DNA of 64,000 nucleotides from Amblyornis subalaris (lineage: Eukaryota > Chordata > Aves > Passeriformes > Ptilonorhynchidae), in assembly GCA_018881555.1 (NCBI GenBank), contig JACAXG010000071.1, positions 1,400,464 to 1,464,463 on the forward strand, in the 5' to 3' direction. The notes beneath the pieces were generated by a model, which was not told where the DNA came from, ran no database searches, and saw nothing but the letters and a program-made list of their open reading frames with translations. Positions within the stretch are counted from its first letter, which is position 1. Every line of letters starts with the position of its first letter. Of the stretch, positions 50,401 to 60,737 are shown piece by piece. A program made the translations under genes and the position numbers.

Positions 50401-51540
50401 GAATGGAAGACTGGTTTGGAAACAGATTGTGTGTCTTATTTATAATGGCCTAATCAGGCAGATCAAGAGAGCCTTTTTACTTGTGTTTTCTAATCAGAAC
50501 ATACCACAAAGTCTGTTTGCTTATCTCTTAAACCTCTGCTGTCCAAACAGAACATACGGTATCTTTGCAATGCAAAGGTGAAGTCCTCAAGTCCTGTCAT
50601 CAGAGGGAGAGCTCAGGAAGATTTAGAAAATAATGGTTTCATTCTGCAGTGCATCAGCTGGAAGTGCTGGGCCTCCCTCATGCTTGGATGTGGATCTGGC
50701 TCCTCTCTTAGTGCTGGTCTGCAAGAGATGGGGTGTGCAGTGCTGGGTGACCCCCAACTCATCCTGAACAGCCTGGAGGCAAATGATGCCCTGGGAGACT
50801 TGTGTAACCTTGGGCGCAGTAGGGAATGTTCAGATCAGAAGGAGGAATACAGTCACCAGCTTCACTGAGCATAGCCCCTGCATTAGTTTTAGCTTGTTGT
50901 CATGGGTGGAGTCAGTTCTTTCTAATTTTGTCTTCTTTCTACATATTCTGGCAACGAACCTGCTTTTCAAGAAACTAGACTGGAACAGGGCAGCTTTTTT
51001 TTTTTGTTAAAAAACGCACAGAATAGATTTGTGTGTGTGAGTGAAGAAGAGGCAAGTATTCACTTAATTACCTTTCAGTTATACACAACACATGTCTCTG
51101 GTGTATAAATAGCATGAAGAGTTAAGCCTCCTTTAGTCTTTCTCCTTCTTCTCTTGTACAGTGACTGAGTGATGACTGCAGTGACTCCCCTCAAACAAAC
51201 ACCTCTCCCCCCTCCACCCCTGTGTGGAGATTCTTCTCCTTNCCTTTCTTTTTTTGCCAAGATAAACTCTGTGTGTAAATTGGATGAGCACTGAGTACAT
51301 TAAGGGGGAGGGAGTGGAACAAAAATAAGACCCTAATTAATAGTTTTGTAACTAAGGGAATGAGAGGAGAATAATTCGAGGAATAACAAGAACAGCTTTT
51401 CAATCTGTTACTTGCTGTGTGTTTGTGCATGTAGTTGTACACTAAAATAATTCCAGCTGTCCTTCCTTCTTTTCATAATGGTTCATTGCTTTCCCGTTGT
51501 GGGGCCGTATTTGGACAAACATTAACCAGATCAAAGCCTA
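47406..51540. other. Gene-free DNA with minor tetranucleotide repeat
   Basis: An (AAAG)4 stretch lies at 47929-47945. The frames at 49468-50581 overlap on both strands and have no domain. AT-rich DNA spans 48940-49210. An N9-free T-run occurs near 49429-49438. Confidence 0.55.
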
Positions 51541-51555
51541 ATGGATAGTTATGAT

Positions 51556-51645
51556 GGCTCTGATTCAGCAAAGCACTTAGGCACAGTGTTTCATTGTAAC
51601 TTCAATGGGACATGCTTTGACTTCAGCAAGATACAAGCATTGCTT
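51556..51645. mobile_element. Decayed palindromic MITE-like amniote repeat
   Basis: CTGATTCAGCAAAGCACTTA, then ACTTCAATGGGACATGC and GACTTCAGCAAG resemble a palindromic repeat common in turtles and crocodilians ('gattcagcaaagcacttaagcac…cattgacttcaatggga…'). In intact copies the two halves are complementary; here the right half is degraded. The family name cannot be given from memory with certainty. Orientation is ambiguous because the element is self-complementary. Confidence 0.5.
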
Positions 51646-53754
51646 TAGCCAGTGACAGGAGCAATGCCTGTGTGACTTGGCGTGGGTGTGTGTGCTGTGC
51701 TTAAAACTCAAAGGTAGAGCGAGTTCCCATTCCAAAGAAGGATAATGGAGTGTTCTTTCTGCCAGGTATCACTGTTGGACTAAGCACTCCTTTGCCTTCC
51801 TTAATCTTGGCCCTTCCCATTCTGCAGTGTTTAATAGCTGTGCTAGAGCCAGAGTCAGTGCTAGAGCCAGAGGAGGTTGTGGAAACCAAGAATTGCAGTC
51901 AAAGGGAAGGAGGACAGAGGAATAGCATGAAGGAAGAATGGGAATGTGCCCATGGAGCAGACCACTGTAACTGCCAGAAGGTCCATCTGTCCCCAGAAAC
52001 TGTCTCTGGCAGTGCTTAGGAAAAGTTTTAAGAAATAGAAAGAATGCTGAGGACTCCCCTGGTGTAAACACTGGNGTGGTGGGACTCAGTGGCCTGGGAT
52101 GTGCTGAGCTGGACACTGCACATGGACCGTGATGGTTGTTTGTGCCAGGAACACAGCGAGGGACCCTNCAGCCTGAGAGGATTCCTGGAATGATTTCATA
52201 GGAGAGAATTTTATTGTTGAGCAAGACATGAGGAAAAGAGGCTGAGATTATTTTTGCTGAAATCCTCCTGTTGATTCCTCCTTCTTGATGGCATAAAATC
52301 TTAGTACAATTTTCTTGTCTCATCCAGGCCATTAAAGTGTAATAAATTATGGCAGTTTCTAGGACTTAAGATACTTTTTTATTTTTAGTGGCTGGGCTAC
52401 ACCGCCTTGGAAACACTTGGAATTCCCCTTTGTGATTGTCTGGGAGTTATTTATAGTAAGTCCTTACTCTGATGGCTGAGTCTACATCACAGAACTGCTG
52501 ATTTGAAGGGGGTGTAGTTTCATTTAGAGTTTTACTCGCTGTGTTTGCCATTTCATGTTTCTGGGTTTTAAGCCTCTGTCACAAGTGAACAGAAGCAGTT
52601 TGTGGCTCATTGCCACTGCACACAGAGCAGTCTTGCTTTGCTTGGAGCACTCCCTCTGGAACAGCTTCCTGATGGGAACATCATTATCAGCATGGCCACA
52701 TGTGTTGGGCCTCTGATGGGCCAGACTGTCCCAAGGTACAGCGGTGAAACCCTGGAGAAAATGGAGACATCGGGGGAGGAGAGGGAGGGGAATTTAATTT
52801 CCTTTGCCCTGACATTGATGTTGTTGTAAAGTCTCTAAAATGGCACCTTCTGGCTCAGAATTAAGCAGCCAGGATGACATGTCTCAGTTTGTCCAGACTG
52901 GTTTTCTTGTCCAGTTAAAGTGGGAGAGTCTTATGCCTTTAAAGCTTCCTGGCTCCCAGGAGGAAAATGCCAAACTTGTCAGAGAAAACAAACAGTGGCT
53001 GTCCCAGCCTGTGTGTGTTCCGATTAACAAATCTATTGGGCTATAAAACCTGGGACCCCCTTTGCCGGAGAAAGAGCATACATTAGGAAGCTGTTGACAG
53101 TTCCTAAGTCTGACCCCTTGCACAGAGCTGGAGACCTATCAGCAGCTCCGAGGGGCTGTTTGTTGCAGGAGGTCTCGCAGAAGTTTCTGACGCTCCGTAA
53201 ATGCCAGATGCGTTCTTGTTTTAATCTGTAACGTGGGAGGCCGGAGGGAGAAAAAAGGAGGAGCCGCGGCACAGCCGAGTGTTCCTGTTCTTTCGNTGTA
53301 ATCAAAACGTGTTTGGAGGCACATTACCTTGGGCTTGGATATTGTTGGCTCCCACAGACTGAGCAGGGTCCAGTTCAGTGCGAAGTTCCTCGGTGGGTTT
53401 GCTGCTGCCACAGCAGAGTGTTGCAGTTCACGGCATTCCGTGCCTTTGGCTAAAAGGGAAGGAATTGCCAGTNTTGCATTTAGCATTAACTTCCTAAGGA
53501 GATGCAAACCCACAGTTCTGACATTTGAGGACATACAAAACCCATTTTACAAGAAAAGAGGAGTTAAGCCCTGTATTCTTGGTATGTTCCTGTGAAAGCA
53601 ATTATTAACTCCTGCTTATTCCCCGCTGCCCCTTTTGCTTGTGCTGTTGCTCATTAGAGAGGCAGCATTTTTCTCTGCACTGTGGTATTCATCGGGCAGA
53701 AATGCAAATCACTCCTGCATTCCTTCATAGACTGCTCTGAGTGTTTTTACACAT
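51646..53754. other. Gene-free DNA with an 18-bp duplication
   Basis: TGCTAGAGCCAGAGTCAG at 51841-51858 is followed directly by a near copy, TGCTAGAGCCAGAGGAGG, at 51859-51876. Frames on both strands over it (51750-52019, 51769-52332) repeat the unit on translation but show no domain. CpG-containing sequence at 53185-53295 is otherwise unremarkable. Confidence 0.6.
51841..51876. repeat. 18-bp tandem duplication
   Basis: Two adjacent 18-bp units share the first 14 bases exactly (TGCTAGAGCCAGAG). The short length and near identity suggest replication slippage. Confidence 0.8.
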
Positions 53755-54176
53755 AGAGTGTTGTTGGAGCATCTCTGTGAGGAGGAAAGGCTGAGGGAGC
53801 TGAGGCTGTTCAGCCTCAAGTGGAGACANAGCTGAGAGGAGCCCTCATCCCTGTGTGTCCCTGTGTGCAGGGAAGGCTCAGAGCAGGGACCAGGCTCTGC
53901 TCCAGGGGGCCCAGCAGTGGCACAAGAGGCCACAGGTAGGAAGTGATGCACAGGAACTTTCACCTGGACAGGAGGCAGAACTTCTTCACTGTGCAGTGAC
54001 TGAGCACTGGAACAGATTGTCCAGACAGGGTGTGGAGTCTCCTCACTGGAGATATTCCAGAGCTGTCTGGACACAATTCTGTGCCATGTGCTCTGGGATG
54101 GCCCTGCTGGAGTGGGGAGGTGGAACTAGAAGGCCCAGTGTGGTCCCTTCCAAGCTGACCCATTCTGTGAGTCTGA
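53755..54176 (+). mobile_element. CR1 LINE 3' fragment, longest copy
   Basis: GTTGTTGGAGCATCTCTGTG, GAGGAAAGGCTGAGGGAGCT, GAGGCTGTTCAGCCTCAAG, later GAACTTTCACCTGGACAGGA, CTTCTTCACTGTGCAGTGAC, and finally TGGTCCCTTCCAAGCTGACC and ATTCTGTGAGTCTG follow avian CR1 consensus order over about 420 bp. It covers the end of the reverse-transcriptase-downstream region and the 3' untranslated end, and contains one N. The open frames on both strands across it (53709-54074, 53855-54364, 53960-54163) are artefacts of this element. No intact ORF2 is present. Confidence 0.93.
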
Positions 54177-54399
54177 ATACTTCCATGAGTTTCACTGCTC
54201 TGTCCCTGGCTGGGTCCCTGGTGCTCTGTCTGTCACAGGCTGAAGGGAGGCAGTGTCNGAGCAGGCTTTTGCTGCAGTCCCTTCCCAGCCAGGCAACTCC
54301 CAGCCCAGCACANGGCCAGCAAGGCTGGTCAGACCAGTGGTCTCTCAGCCCATCTTGTGAGTGAGTCACCCTGCTTTTTGTAATCAGTAATTAAGATAA
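54177..54399. other. Gene-free DNA after the CR1 copy
   Basis: Ordinary GC-leaning DNA with two N bases. No feature is recognised. Confidence 0.6.
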
Positions 54400-55110
54400 C
54401 AAAGATGTGTCAGTGGGTAGCGCAGAACGTATTGAAGAGTTACCGATACGTGACTCAACGCGCTTGAGACAAATCGCTGCAGTGAACCAAACTTTGCCAA
54501 ACCACGGAGAAGTTGAGCAGCAGCTTTGCCGCCCCAGCCCCTCGTGCTCCGTGGTCACAGGTGGGTCTCGGTGCTCCACAGCCCAGGCTTTTTGTAGCAG
54601 GTGGCTTTTACCCTTGATAGAGCACACACCATTTAGGTCAGTCCCCGGGAGAGCCCCGAGCAGGAACACTGAAATTCACTGTAGCGCTTTTAATTTGCTG
54701 GATGAGATCTCTGGTCTCCCAAACACAGGACTTCTTGTGAATCACAGCAGGATATTCTCTTAAAGAGCCCAGCAGAAGGCTGCTGACAGTGTCCCCGGGC
54801 GATGCTAATCCGACATCCCATTGGTCATGGCTCCTCGGGTTACCCGCCGGCCCCGTCGCACGGGAGGCCTGTTAGTGTGGGAATGAGGGACCTCGTGCTG
54901 CAGGGACACAGCCAGGGCATTAGGAGGAAGAAAATCTATCCTCTTCCCATCACTTCCTGAAGGGAATGTGTCAGAATGACGCACGTACTCCGGGCTTTAT
55001 TTGATGAGGGGGCCGAGGGGGAGCGAGAAAGGAATGAGAAGGTCTCGAGGGACGCATGGTTTGGCTTCACCGGGTCACGATGCTCTGAAAGTTCATTTGG
55101 AGTTGCTGAA
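54400..55110. promoter_or_regulatory. CpG-retaining candidate regulatory DNA
   Basis: CpGs are more frequent than in the flanks: ACCGATACGTGACTCAACGC near 54442, CCCGGGCGATGCTAATCCGA near 54795, and GTTACCCGCCGGCCCCGTCG near 54838. GCTAATCCG near 54804 carries an OTX/bicoid-type TAATCC core, and CCCATTGG near 54817 is a reverse CCAAT box. The plus-strand frame 54407-54763 and others have no domain. The block is best read as candidate promoter or enhancer DNA. No transcript start is evident. Confidence 0.35.
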
Positions 55111-57879
55111 ACCGAAGCAGTGGAGAACAGTCCTGGCTGGATACACATTTGTCATCTTCGTGACTCAGGAGGGCTCTTGTGGATATTGTAGACAGCCCAT
55201 GGATTATGGTGGGCTTTTCTCAGCCTCATAAACAGGCCTCAGGAATGAGATGGGAGAATCCAAGGGATGGTGGCATATGCTGTGGCTGTGTACATTCTCC
55301 CAAGGTGCTTCTGCAGTAAAAGCATCCCTTTCCTCCCATTCCATCCTGCCCTAACTTTCAGGCTAAATTGCAGTGTGTGTCTCAGTGTCCTCTCCAGTCT
55401 GATCAAATATTGACACAAGAAATGGAGCTTTAATCTTTCCATGAGACCCTCATGTTCTCTGGTTATCCATGCTCAGAGGTACTGTGAATGTTCTTGGGAA
55501 ATGGGAGACTTAACGATTAGGAAACTTTGGGTGCAGTTTGTACTGACCAAAGCACAGTCACTCTGTGCCCAAATCTCTCCTGTTCTTTTCTTCTCTCACT
55601 CAGGAAATACAGATTTTGGTCAAATGAAGTATCTCAAAAATAGGTGCTGAAATCCATTGGTTAAAGCAGAGACCATGTGCCCTACTGCCAGTTTTTGTAA
55701 CTAGTCAGAACACGGGGAGAAGAAAGCAGTTTGGTATTTTTGTTCCAAATGACAAACTTTGAAATTAACTCTAGTGTTATTTTTAAGTATTTTTCCGTGG
55801 GTCAAATTAAATGTTTTGTTTGAGGCCAAAATGTTATGTGGTTCTGTTCTTCAGTTCACTGAAAAAAAAATCTGAAAAAATAATGTTTATTTTGGGCCGC
55901 TGCCCAACTAATCTCTCTTCCTTTATTTTTTCTATAATGCAAGCAAAATACAAAATCAGTTATTTATGCATCTCAAGTTTTAGCTTCTGTTTTAACCATC
56001 CATCAGATTAACAGACACCACAGTATAGTAATTTTTTTTTACTCTTCTGACACAGAGTTGTGTTCCTGTGCTCTGATGATAAGAGTTGCACAGGGAAGGA
56101 GCAAAGTCCTGAAATCAGGGGGATGTTGGGTTCTGTTTGCTGAGCTGTTGAGTGATTCCCCAGCTGAATGGAGAGCCTGGTTGAATGAAGGTGTTAACCT
56201 TGATCTTAATACCTATGTCCCCCTCGCCGTTTGAGGAGTCAGCAAATGATTTGTTTTAGCTCTGGAATGATGGTTTTTGTCCGGGTGCTGCTTCTCATAG
56301 TAAACTTTGTCTGAGGATAAATGGGAAGAGGCCATTGGTGTCCAAAAAAGAGGATTTGTTTAAAGTGGGAAGGGAAGAATTGAATTAAAATACAAGAGGA
56401 TCACATAATCTACCACCTCCTGCAACCTCATCTGGTGGCTTAACCTTTGGTGCTTCCTTTATTTTTCTTCATTTCTGCTGCTGTCCTCAGAATTCTCCCT
56501 GTTTTCCCCATGGCTTGAGAGAAAACCCTGCAGTGGAGCTCTAACCTGTGTGCATGTGGCTTGTGCCGCAGCACTGGAGCCCTGGAAAACCACCCTCAGC
56601 CCTAATGGGGCTTGGTTGTTATGGGATTATTGTTTCACTTTGTAGCATAATTATTTTCTGTGTTCCTTTCATCAGAACAGCTCCCATGGGTATGCACACA
56701 TCACCTGGATGCTCGAGGTGCAGTTCTGGATGTTGTGCCCAGGTGGGAATGCAGGAACTGACTCAGATTTACAGCAACCTGTTTGCACTCCTCGCTGAGT
56801 TTATGTGCTACAGCTTGGGCTTGGGAATCATTTTATCTCCCTGTGCCTCTGCTTGGCTGAAGTGTCCTTCCTGCGAGGAATTTGGGCTCGGCAGCACCTC
56901 AGAGCAGGTCTGCAGTTTCAGCGGGTGCCTGTAGGTGCTACCACAATACAAACAATAATCAATCACTGACCGACACCTCCGAGGCTCTCACTGAAACCAA
57001 ACACAATAAAAAAGCCTCCCCAGGGGCCGAATCTACCAGGCTATGTAAACGATTTTTTAGTGAAAGTGGTGGAATCCCCATCTCTTGGGACATTTAAAGC
57101 ACGCTGCAGAAAGCAAGAGCAATCAGTGTGGTGGGGAATGTTGGCAGGAGGATCAAATAAAGAGGACTTCATTATTCTGGAGTGCCTGTCCAGCAGAGAT
57201 CACCATGAGTGAAGGCACAATGACTTAATAGATCTCTCAGCTTCTGACTGCTGCTCTCCTCCACTGCAGGTTCTCACAACCAATAAAGAGGGCAAAGGAG
57301 GCCTCAGCCAAAATGGAACACGTATTTTTAACCTTCCTGACAAACTTTGATCTTTTCCTAGATTAGTTTTAGGTTTATATTTAGGCCAACTCCTGATCTC
57401 CTTCGTTCAGGTCATTTGCTTCAGCAAAACACAGGGTTAAAGGTGTGCATTTGGAGACATTTTAGTAACTAATTATGGGGAGATAATTGCATTAAATCAA
57501 ACGCAAAACATAATGAGAGAGTCCTGGTGAAGAACTGCAGCTCAGTGCAGGGGGAAACAGGGGTAGTTACAGGTAGGAGAGGTTCCACAGAATTTGTGTG
57601 TGGACTCCATAACTCGGATTTGATTCTCATTTGTGGTTTGTTTTTTTTTTTTTTAGTTTCCCCCATTCAACAGAACATACATTTCCCAGGGAGGTGAGCC
57701 CGGGCGGGAATGGAGTGAAACCACCCAATGGATTGAGACAGGATCATCTCTAGTCCATTTTATGTTCTTGCTCACCACAGTAATTAGCTGCTGTGAGGCT
57801 GCTCCATCCTGGATGGAAGCTGTGGCCCCCGACTTGGAGCTGGTGCTAATCCCTACAAGAGGCATCTTTTCCAGCCAGC
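55111..57879. other. Gene-free DNA with a T14 run
   Basis: No gene is supported. The frame 56548-56934 contains hydrophobic and cysteine-rich text but no known domain. AT-rich DNA lies at 55740-56030, and T14 at 57641-57654. Confidence 0.6.
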
Positions 57880-57893
57880 CCTGCAGGTGGCAC
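57880..57893 (+). promoter_or_regulatory. Strong CTCF-like core motif
   Basis: CCTGCAGGTGGCAC matches the CTCF core (CCASYAGRKGGCRS) at 13 of 14 positions by my alignment; only the third base differs. CTCF bound at such sites anchors chromatin loops, and its direction matters (plus here). Occupancy cannot be inferred from sequence alone. Confidence 0.5.
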
Positions 57894-58395
57894 AGCGAGC
57901 CTTGTCTTTCCAAGCCACGGGAGCAGTCCCTGGCTTCCCTTCCCATCGTTTTACAGTGCAAAAGCAGCTGTGATGGGGGAGACCTTTAGTACAGAGAAAG
58001 AGACTGGCGTGATACGCTGGCTGCTGAAACATCCTGTGTTTTCCCGGGCTGTTTCCAGGACTTTGCTTTAGACAGGGACAGAGAAACCAAATAATTTTCT
58101 TTTTACTGCATCAAGACATTTTGGATGCCCTTATGCTACTTCCAGCTAAAGTTGAAAAGGAGAGTGCAGCCAACCTCCTAAAAATCAAGATAACTCCTGA
58201 AAGCCTCGGTTGCACACTCCTAATGTATTCTCTGTCAGGCAGGTCTCCTTATCAGAAAATCTCTCTGAAGCCATTGGAATCAAGTGGAACTGATTTGGGA
58301 ATTGTGGAAAAGCTGGATAGAAAAGGGCCTTATAGCCCGCAGGGCTGCTGGGAATTCCTGCTTATTAGTCCTTATTCTCACTTTGCTTCTCTTCA
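57894..58395. other. Gene-free DNA
   Basis: The frame 58121-58417 has no recognisable domain and runs into the MIR relic. The last ~40 bp may be the degraded 5' part of that SINE. Confidence 0.55.
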
Positions 58396-58560
58396 TGGCC
58401 TTGGGCAAGTCACTTAACTTCTTAATCTTTGGCTCAGTTTCTCTGCCTGTAAAATAAGATAACTATTACTATCACATACCTGTTTGACAGGATTTTCTCC
58501 CCTAGTAATAATTAACATTTGTAAAATGCTCTTTGACTATGTTTATTTTTATTATAATAC
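58396..58560 (+). mobile_element. MIR-type ancient SINE
   Basis: TGGCCTTGGGCAAGTCACTT, AACTTCTTAATCTTTGGCTC, AGTTTCTCTGCCTGTAAAAT, AAGATAACTATTACTATCAC, ATACCTGTTTGACAGGATTT and TTTGTAAAATGCTCTTTGAC follow the MIR consensus in order ('ccttgggcaagtcacttaac…ctcagtttcctcatctgtaaaat…gataataatagtacctacct…gttgtgaggattaaa…tgtaaagcgctt'). This is a CORE-SINE relic in plus orientation, well preserved for its age. The tRNA-derived head is not clearly recognisable upstream. Survival of such a copy in a bird is uncommon and may indicate co-option. Confidence 0.85.
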
Positions 58561-59031
58561 TTCCAGATTATATTACAATACTGACACTGTTGCTGTTGCA
58601 GATTTGAGCTCCTGTACAAGATTACACCGGAAATTAAGTCATTTTTCTAATAAGATATAAAACAACTTGTGGTCGGTGTGGTTAAGCTGAGTTTAAAGCT
58701 CGTTTGCAGCATGACAACAGTGTGAAGTAGCTGAAGCATTGCAGGGAATCTAACCCCAGTATCTGTGACAAAATGAGCTACATGCACAGAAGATTATCCA
58801 TGATCTGATCTTACCCCTAACAGAAAGGTTACTTATTTGAAGTATTTGATAGGGCTGAAGGTTTGAGGTTTCCTTTGCGTTACCAGAGGGTGTAAAGTCT
58901 CCCTGCACACTTGGATCCTTGGTCCTGCAGTCCAGACTGGGCTGTGAGGAACTGGCCTGGGGGTTTCTGTTTGTGAGAACATCTGCGAGCCTGAGGAATC
59001 TTTCTTTGCATTTCTCTCCTTTTTCTGGTTG
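58561..59031. other. Gene-free DNA
   Basis: AT-rich at first (TTATATTACAATACTG), then ordinary. No feature is recognised. Confidence 0.6.
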
Positions 59032-59047
59032 TTTTTTTTTTTTTTTT
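59032..59047. repeat. T16 homopolymer beside CR1 end
   Basis: Sixteen consecutive T abut the reversed CR1 3' end that begins a few bases later. On the CR1 sense strand this reads as an A16 run just after the element, which is not the normal CR1 octamer tail. Confidence 0.85.
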
Positions 59048-59051
59048 CACT

Positions 59052-59110
59052 ACAATCATAGAATGAGTTGGGTTTGAAGGGATCTTCAAGATCATCTCCT
59101 TCCTCAAGTA
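59052..59110 (-). mobile_element. CR1 LINE 3' tail, reversed
   Basis: ATCATAGAATGAGTTGGGTT and TGAAGGGATCTTCAAGATCA are the complement of the avian CR1 3' end. The match is clear for about 55 bp, then weakens. It is likely part of one insertion with the fragment at 59365-59500. Confidence 0.88.
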
Positions 59111-59364
59111 GGAGTTGCCCAGAAATAACTTCAGCTTTCCCTCTGTGTGAAGGGAGAGAAATCAGGCTGAAACCTTGGCTTTACGAGCCTGCTGCTGCTC
59201 CAGCAACTCACCAGCAAGAGCTCAAAGTTTGGTGTTTGTTCATGGACTTTGTGATTCCAATACCTTTGTCTCTGCCTCTTGGATGTTCTAACGTCAAGAT
59301 TGATTCCTGCCTCCACTCCCTCTTTTCTGATCTCCTCTGTATCCATGTAAACTTTTAGTGTCTG

Positions 59365-59500
59365 TCAAACCAATGGCAATGAGTTCCACCATTTAACAGT
59401 GCTCTGGGTAAAGAAATGCTGCTTTTGTTGTTCTGAGACCAATGTCTGCTACCTCCGCCTGAGTGTGGATTGGGCAGACTTTTGTGTTCACCATTCCAGT
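59365..59500 (-). mobile_element. CR1 LINE internal 3' region, reversed and old
   Basis: CAATGGCAATGAGTTCCACC, then GGGTAAAGAAATGCTGCTTT, then CCAATGTCTGCTACCTCC and CAGACTTTTGTGTTCACC follow the reverse complement of CR1 ('ggcaaggagttccac…tgaagaaatacttcctttt…aacctgctgcc…agttcttgtgttatg'). Divergence is high. The 250 bp separating it from the tail at 59052 fits the spacing of older CR1 types, although that middle part is not itself recognisable. Confidence 0.7.
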
Positions 59501-60649
59501 GAAGGATGAGGCTGTTTGGACCTTTCCTGAGCCAAGGGAGACTTGTCCTCATGGCACCCCCAGCTGGGTTCTTGAAAACCATCCAGGAAAGCTGTAAGGC
59601 CTTGTAATCCAAGGTCTATTTCTGTGCTGGGAGGAGGTGAGGGAAAGGCAATGACTCCTTCAATAGCTTCTTCTCTGCTTGCTGTGCTCTTTAGCACCCA
59701 CCCACGTGTGACCTGTCCAAATAACAATAAGGAAAGTGTAAGCTAAGCAGGAATCAGATGGAAAGAGGTAGAAAATCAAAAGTGACTCCCTTTAACCTGA
59801 CAAAGAGGAAATTGTTGACAAAGTTCCAGGCTTGATTGAGCAAATTTTTTTTTTTTAACTCATCTTTTTCCCCCCTTCCCGCCCTCTGCTCCCCTGGAGA
59901 GAAGTTTGGATGTAACACTATTGCTAGGACTAGGCCTATGATTAAGTTCTGTTTTTCAAAGGTGATCCCAGCATGATTAAAACCAGGTGGCCCCATGGCG
60001 CAGCAAGGGAGCCAGATGTGCTCTGCAACTGGATTGCCATTTCCTAGCCCAGCTGCAAACATTTGATTGTCCACTCGCTCTGGGTATTACAGCCGTGACC
60101 TTCTCTCTTCCTTACCTCCCCCGTCTCCTGTCTGCTTCCCCCAGTGACATTTGAGAGCAGAGAAGTCCCTTTAGACTTGTTTGTCACTGTTACAACCATC
60201 CCTTTCTCCCTTCACCTCCCCGCTCCCAGCCTTGGTTCCGCACTTCCATTATTCACAGATGTTGGAGGGTAGGAGCTGACAGCGTTGGCTTTTACCTCTC
60301 TCTTTCCTTTCTTTGGATTTTTTTCCCTCTCCGTGTTCCGGCGTGTGTGCACTGACCCCAAAGCACTCCCAAGTCAACTGGCAGCGTCTGAATCCACTTA
60401 GAGGTGAAGGGATAAAGCAATTTTCTTCGAGATGTGGCATAAACTGTTTAGGTTTTGCTGTCTCCGAAGGCCTGTAATGAGAGGGTGGCCCTGTCCCAGA
60501 ACAAGCCCTGTCTCACCCTGATCTATAAAATTTGGAATAGGTTAATCTTTTCCCACAGCACTGGCCTGTCAGCCCGTTTGTGCTGAATTAGGGCTCTAAT
60601 GCATGGATGGTGTCAATAATTGCCTAGTAAGCCATACTTAAAAAAGAGT
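59501..60649. other. Gene-free DNA, pyrimidine-rich in part
   Basis: From about 60100 to 60335 the plus strand is C/T-rich (CCTTACCTCCCCCGTCTCCT). No repeat unit or gene. Frames at 59488-59727 and 59754-60074 have no domain. A T11 run lies near 59847. Confidence 0.6.
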
Positions 60650-60737
60650 CACAATCAATCGTCCCAACATTAGGATGTCATAATGCATCAGTCCTGCATT
60701 AGGAACTTGTAATCCATCAACCTGACATCAGAAGGGA
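60650..60737. repeat. Three diverged ~30-bp tandem units
   Basis: Three successive units can be aligned: 60650-60678 (CACAATCAATCGTCCCAACA…), 60679-60708 (CATAATGCATCAGTCCTGCA…) and 60709-60737 (GTAATCCATCAACCTGACAT…). Each has AAT-CATC-like text, then a (C)CNNCAT core, then TTAGGA or CAGAAGGG. Divergence between units is high, so the array is old. Retention of the motif pattern could reflect repeated protein binding sites. Confidence 0.5.

Noticed and set aside
51769..52332. 187-codon minus-strand open frame, the longest in the window
   Set aside because: Contains several N-derived unknown residues, includes the 18-bp duplication and shows no domain or splice context.
53855..54364. 169-codon plus-strand open frame
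   Set aside because: It lies mostly within a CR1 3' fragment, contains N positions and competes with open frames on the other strand. CR1 3' regions past ORF2 do not encode protein.
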